A DNA stretch of 26,084 bases from Planctomycetota bacterium (GTDB lineage: Bacteria > Planctomycetota > Phycisphaerae > Tepidisphaerales > Tepidisphaeraceae): positions 1-26,084 of the forward strand of contig JAKORQ010000456.1 in assembly GCA_029777755.1 (NCBI GenBank). Reading direction: 5' to 3'. Below are positions 23,803 to 26,084 of this stretch, piece by piece (within the stretch, counting starts at the first letter, position 1; the number at the start of each line of letters is the position of its first letter). Position numbers and translations under genes: made by a program. Below the pieces are notes generated by a model. That model was not told the origin of the DNA and made no database searches. It saw only the letters and a list, made by a program, of their open reading frames with translations.

Positions 23803-24927
23803 CTACTGGGCCACAAACGCCGCATCCAGCAGCCACAGATAGTCCTGGACATCGAAATTAAGGCCATAATCCAGCTCCAGTTGCACGCTGTCGCCGGCCT
23901 TCACGGGCGCCTCGATGGCGGCCGATATGTCACTGGTGCGGATGTCGCTGATCTCCTGGACGAGCGATCCATTTACGGCGATCCGCAGGGTCATGTTCGT
24001 GTACTTGCCCGGGTTGCCGGCCGCGAACCGCAGATGGAACTTGCCATCCACCGGGGAGGAATAAGCAAGCACAGTCCTCGGCCGAATCTGGATCACCTTG
24101 CGGAAGATACGGTTGCTGACAGTAACCTGGTCGAGCGTAGTGATGCCCTCTGGACGATCCTCGGAGAAACGGGTGTATGGCGTGTAGTTGAGCCCCGAGG
24201 GCTCCAGAGATGCCCAGAAACGCACCCGGCCGGCCAGGTTCTGGATTGCCATGACCTGCACGGCCGGGATCGTTCGCTGATAGTCACGCCCGGCGCTCTC
24301 GATCCGAAGGCGATCCCCTTCCAGAGTGACGGCGGACGCCAGAAGGACAGAGCCATCGGTAATGTCCAGCCGCAGCGCGGCGTTGTTGGCTGGCGGCTGC
24401 CCAATCTGCGCGAGCGATACAGCTCGGATCGCATCCCACTTCACCTCAGTCGTGGCGTTTCCCTGGAGGAGCGAGATACCGCCCCCTGCCCCCTCGATGA
24501 TGCCGCGGATGACATCGCCATTGTTGAGCAGCACCACATCCTCCTGACCAGAACCGGCGGGCAGTTCAGACGAGACTTGCCCCCAGCCGCGCACCTGCTC
24601 CAGGGGGATACTCACCTCGCCGATCAGCGAGCTTTTCCATGTGAGCTGCTCGGCATTCATCTTGAGAGGCGAACCCAGGAGCCTCTGTCCGGCGCGGGTG
24701 AAGAGGATATACGGCTCGCTGGCCTGGATGGGCCGGGCGGCGTGCTGCTCAAGGGCGACTATCTGATCCCACGCGATGACGTTGCCGCCGCGCAGTTGCA
24801 CGCCCTCGGGAGAGATCCTCTGCATGATGCCGTCGACCTGCTCGAAGTCGGCCAGCGTAACCGTCCACAGCTGAGCCATGGCGGTGGTGGCAAACAGCAA
24901 CACCCCCAGCAGTATCTTCAGTCGCAT
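23803..24927 (-). CDS. Exported protein with NPCBM-like C-terminal domain
   Basis: I start at the ATG at 24927, where a GGGAG site lies 7 nt upstream and the sequence begins with a clear signal peptide (MRLKILLGVLLFATTAMAQ). Earlier in-frame starts would overlap mnmE. The mature protein of about 355 residues has short beta-strand repeats with LLNNGDVIRG and LDITDGSVLLAS segments. Its C-terminal domain (about 230-374) ends VQLELDYGLNFDVQDYLWLLDAAF, which resembles NPCBM/NEW2 carbohydrate-binding domains. No catalytic motif is visible. It lies 16 nt after mnmE. A role in the cell envelope or in carbohydrate binding is inferred. Confidence 0.8.
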   Translation of the reverse strand: MRLKILLGVLLFATTAMAQLWTVTLADFEQVDGIMQRISPEGVQLRGGNVIAWDQIVALEQHAARPIQASEPYILFTRAGQRLLGSPLKMNAEQLTWKSSLIGEVSIPLEQVRGWGQVSSELPAGSGQEDVVLLNNGDVIRGIIEGAGGGISLLQGNATTEVKWDAIRAVSLAQIGQPPANNAALRLDITDGSVLLASAVTLEGDRLRIESAGRDYQRTIPAVQVMAIQNLAGRVRFWASLEPSGLNYTPYTRFSEDRPEGITTLDQVTVSNRIFRKVIQIRPRTVLAYSSPVDGKFHLRFAAGNPGKYTNMTLRIAVNGSLVQEISDIRTSDISAAIEAPVKAGDSVQLELDYGLNFDVQDYLWLLDAAFVAQ

Positions 24928-24943
24928 CTTTGCTCCCTTCGCC

Positions 24944-26084
24944 TCACTTGCCGATACAGAAGCTGGAAAAGATCCTACCCAGCAGATCGTCAGTAGACAC
25001 CATGCCAGTGATTTCGCCCAGGGCATCTACAGCCAGGCGCAGATGCTCGGCCACCAGCTCCTCATTCATTTCGCCGGCACTTGCAAGCTCTTCCAGCTCA
25101 GCCATCGCCTGCTCGATCTGCCTGATATGGCGGGTGTTAAGCGCCAGCGTCTCGTCACCGGCCGCGCCGAAGGCAAGCTCATCAAGCTGCTCGCGCAGGC
25201 GGTCTACTCCCTCGCCCGTGAGGGCGCTGATGGCAAGATCCGCGTCGGCCGCGGGAGCCATATCGCACTTGGTGCGTACCACCAGGTCCGGCTGACGCGA
25301 CAACGGCGGCGGCGGCTGGCGGTCCCCGGCTTCCTGCAGGAGGAGCAGTACATCCGCCTGCTCAATGGCCCGCAGGGCACGCTGGTGCATCTGGTGGGCA
25401 ATCGGATCATCGCCATCGATCTCTTCCAGGCCGGCGGTATCCAGCAGGCGCACCGTGCCGCGCATGAGTGTCACCTCGGCCGTGAGCAGGTCGCGAGTCG
25501 TCCCCGCCACGGGAGAGACGATGGCGCGCTGCCTTCCCGCCAACGTATTGAGCAGCGTGCTCTTGCCTGCGTTGGGTCGTCCGCACAGCACGACCAGCGG
25601 CTCATGTGCAAGCCGCTCAAAGCGGGCAGTGTCGGCAAGGAGTTGCCGCAGCGACGCCACTGTGTCACGAGCATTCCGTCTCACCTCATCCTGGCTGATG
25701 AAGCTGATGTCCTCCTCGGAGAAGTCGATACCGGCCTCCACCAGTGCAAGAGTCTCGGTGAGATGATCCATGATGGGGCGGACGCGATCGGCCAGTTCCC
25801 CTGCACCAAGCCGGCGGGCAGCGTCAAGCTCACGCTGGTTGCTGGCGGCGATAGTGGCGGCCACCGCTTCGGCGCCAGTGAGATCGAGTCGGCCGTTGAA
25901 AAACGCGCGGGCAGTGAACTCCCCCGGCTCGGCCGGCTTCGCTCCCGCGACATACAGCTCTTCCAGGGTCATCCTCGCCAGCAGCGGATTGCCGGGGATG
26001 TGCAGCTCGGCCGACTCCTCGCCGGTGTAGCTTCTGCCCTTTTCAAACAGCAGCAGGAGAGCAACAAACTGCAGCCCGTCGACC
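24944..26084 (-). CDS. mnmE: tRNA modification GTPase MnmE, N-terminus beyond window
   Basis: The frame is open to the right edge, so the N-terminus is missing. MnmE with MnmG modifies U34 of certain tRNAs. The visible part includes the end of the folate-binding domain (RSYTGEESAELH), the first helical block (PGEFTARAFFNGRLDL), the G domain with GRPNAGKS, TTRD and DTAG, and the C-terminal FCIGK with its essential Cys. The G4 motif reads TKCD in place of the usual NKxD, a conservative change. The stop at 24944 lies 16 nt before the NPCBM-like gene. Confidence 0.96.
   Translation of the reverse strand, partial: VDGLQFVALLLLFEKGRSYTGEESAELHIPGNPLLARMTLEELYVAGAKPAEPGEFTARAFFNGRLDLTGAEAVAATIAASNQRELDAARRLGAGELADRVRPIMDHLTETLALVEAGIDFSEEDISFISQDEVRRNARDTVASLRQLLADTARFERLAHEPLVVLCGRPNAGKSTLLNTLAGRQRAIVSPVAGTTRDLLTAEVTLMRGTVRLLDTAGLEEIDGDDPIAHQMHQRALRAIEQADVLLLLQEAGDRQPPPPLSRQPDLVVRTKCDMAPAADADLAISALTGEGVDRLREQLDELAFGAAGDETLALNTRHIRQIEQAMAELEELASAGEMNEELVAEHLRLAVDALGEITGMVSTDDLLGRIFSSFCIGK

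Noticed and set aside
22735..24996. A 753-codon open frame on the plus strand, antisense to carA and the NPCBM-like gene
   Set aside because: It spans two well-supported genes and an intergenic promoter, its translation shows no recognisable domain, and long antisense frames are common in GC-rich DNA.

Overview
The window is a GC-rich stretch of a bacterial chromosome dominated by housekeeping genes. It has no rRNA, tRNA, CRISPR array, phage module or recognisable IS transposase. Several traits point to Planctomycetota, perhaps a Phycisphaerae-like lineage: a DUF3467 protein, a secreted CE1-like esterase, a secreted GH39-like glycosidase, an exported protein with an NPCBM-like C-terminus, a small very basic Ser/Thr/Lys/Arg protein, and mixed Shine-Dalgarno and apparently leaderless starts. 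The phylum is an inference from gene content, not from a marker gene.

Layout. (1) 1-1703: a secreted GH39/clan-A-like glycosidase on the minus strand, cut by the left edge. Its upstream region carries palindromes of the LacI-family operator type. Beside it lies a broken paralogue that keeps only the C-terminus plus one copy of the operator-like box. (2) 1704-3019: intergenic DNA with hairpins, a small basic H1-like protein, a strong terminator and a conserved-looking hypothetical protein. (3) 3300-7428: scpA (-) and ileS (+), divergent. (4) 7761-9886: DUF3467 (-), diverging from an RNase D-like exonuclease and an FmdB-type zinc ribbon protein (+). (5) 10161-11525: secreted esterase (-). (6) 11596-19821: a long plus-strand run, xseB-ispA-SNF2 helicase-small protein-sugar dehydrogenase-TetR-AMMECR1-aroC, with several ATGA or TGATG overlaps. 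(7) 19902-26084: a minus-strand run, mnmE (partial)-NPCBM-like protein-carA-glmM-type mutase-degenerate aldo/keto reductase.

The most interesting signal is not a gene. All four convergent gene junctions in the window (3019/3300, 7428/7761, 9886/10161, 19821/19902) contain related copies of a non-coding repeat. The best copy (A, about 3036-3292) has imperfect terminal inverted repeats like a MITE. Copies at about 7450-7655 and 9958-10160 align to different parts of it, and a 64-bp mini-copy at 19840-19903 shares 27 of 28 bases with its right terminus in inverted orientation. I recognise no described family for it. It could be a mobile element tolerated only at 3' ends, or a terminator or insulator for converging transcripts.

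A second pattern is promoter placement. A -10-like hexamer lies 6-12 nt before the start codon of xseB, the RNase D-like gene, aroC, carA and possibly the aldo/keto reductase, which predicts leaderless or nearly leaderless mRNAs. Other genes (GH39, the basic protein, DUF3467, fmdB, the mutase and the NPCBM-like protein) have clear Shine-Dalgarno sites. Other points are an IleRS whose C-terminal zinc motif has lost two of four cysteines, an aldo/keto reductase with two of four catalytic residues replaced, and a compositional break inside the sugar dehydrogenase gene.
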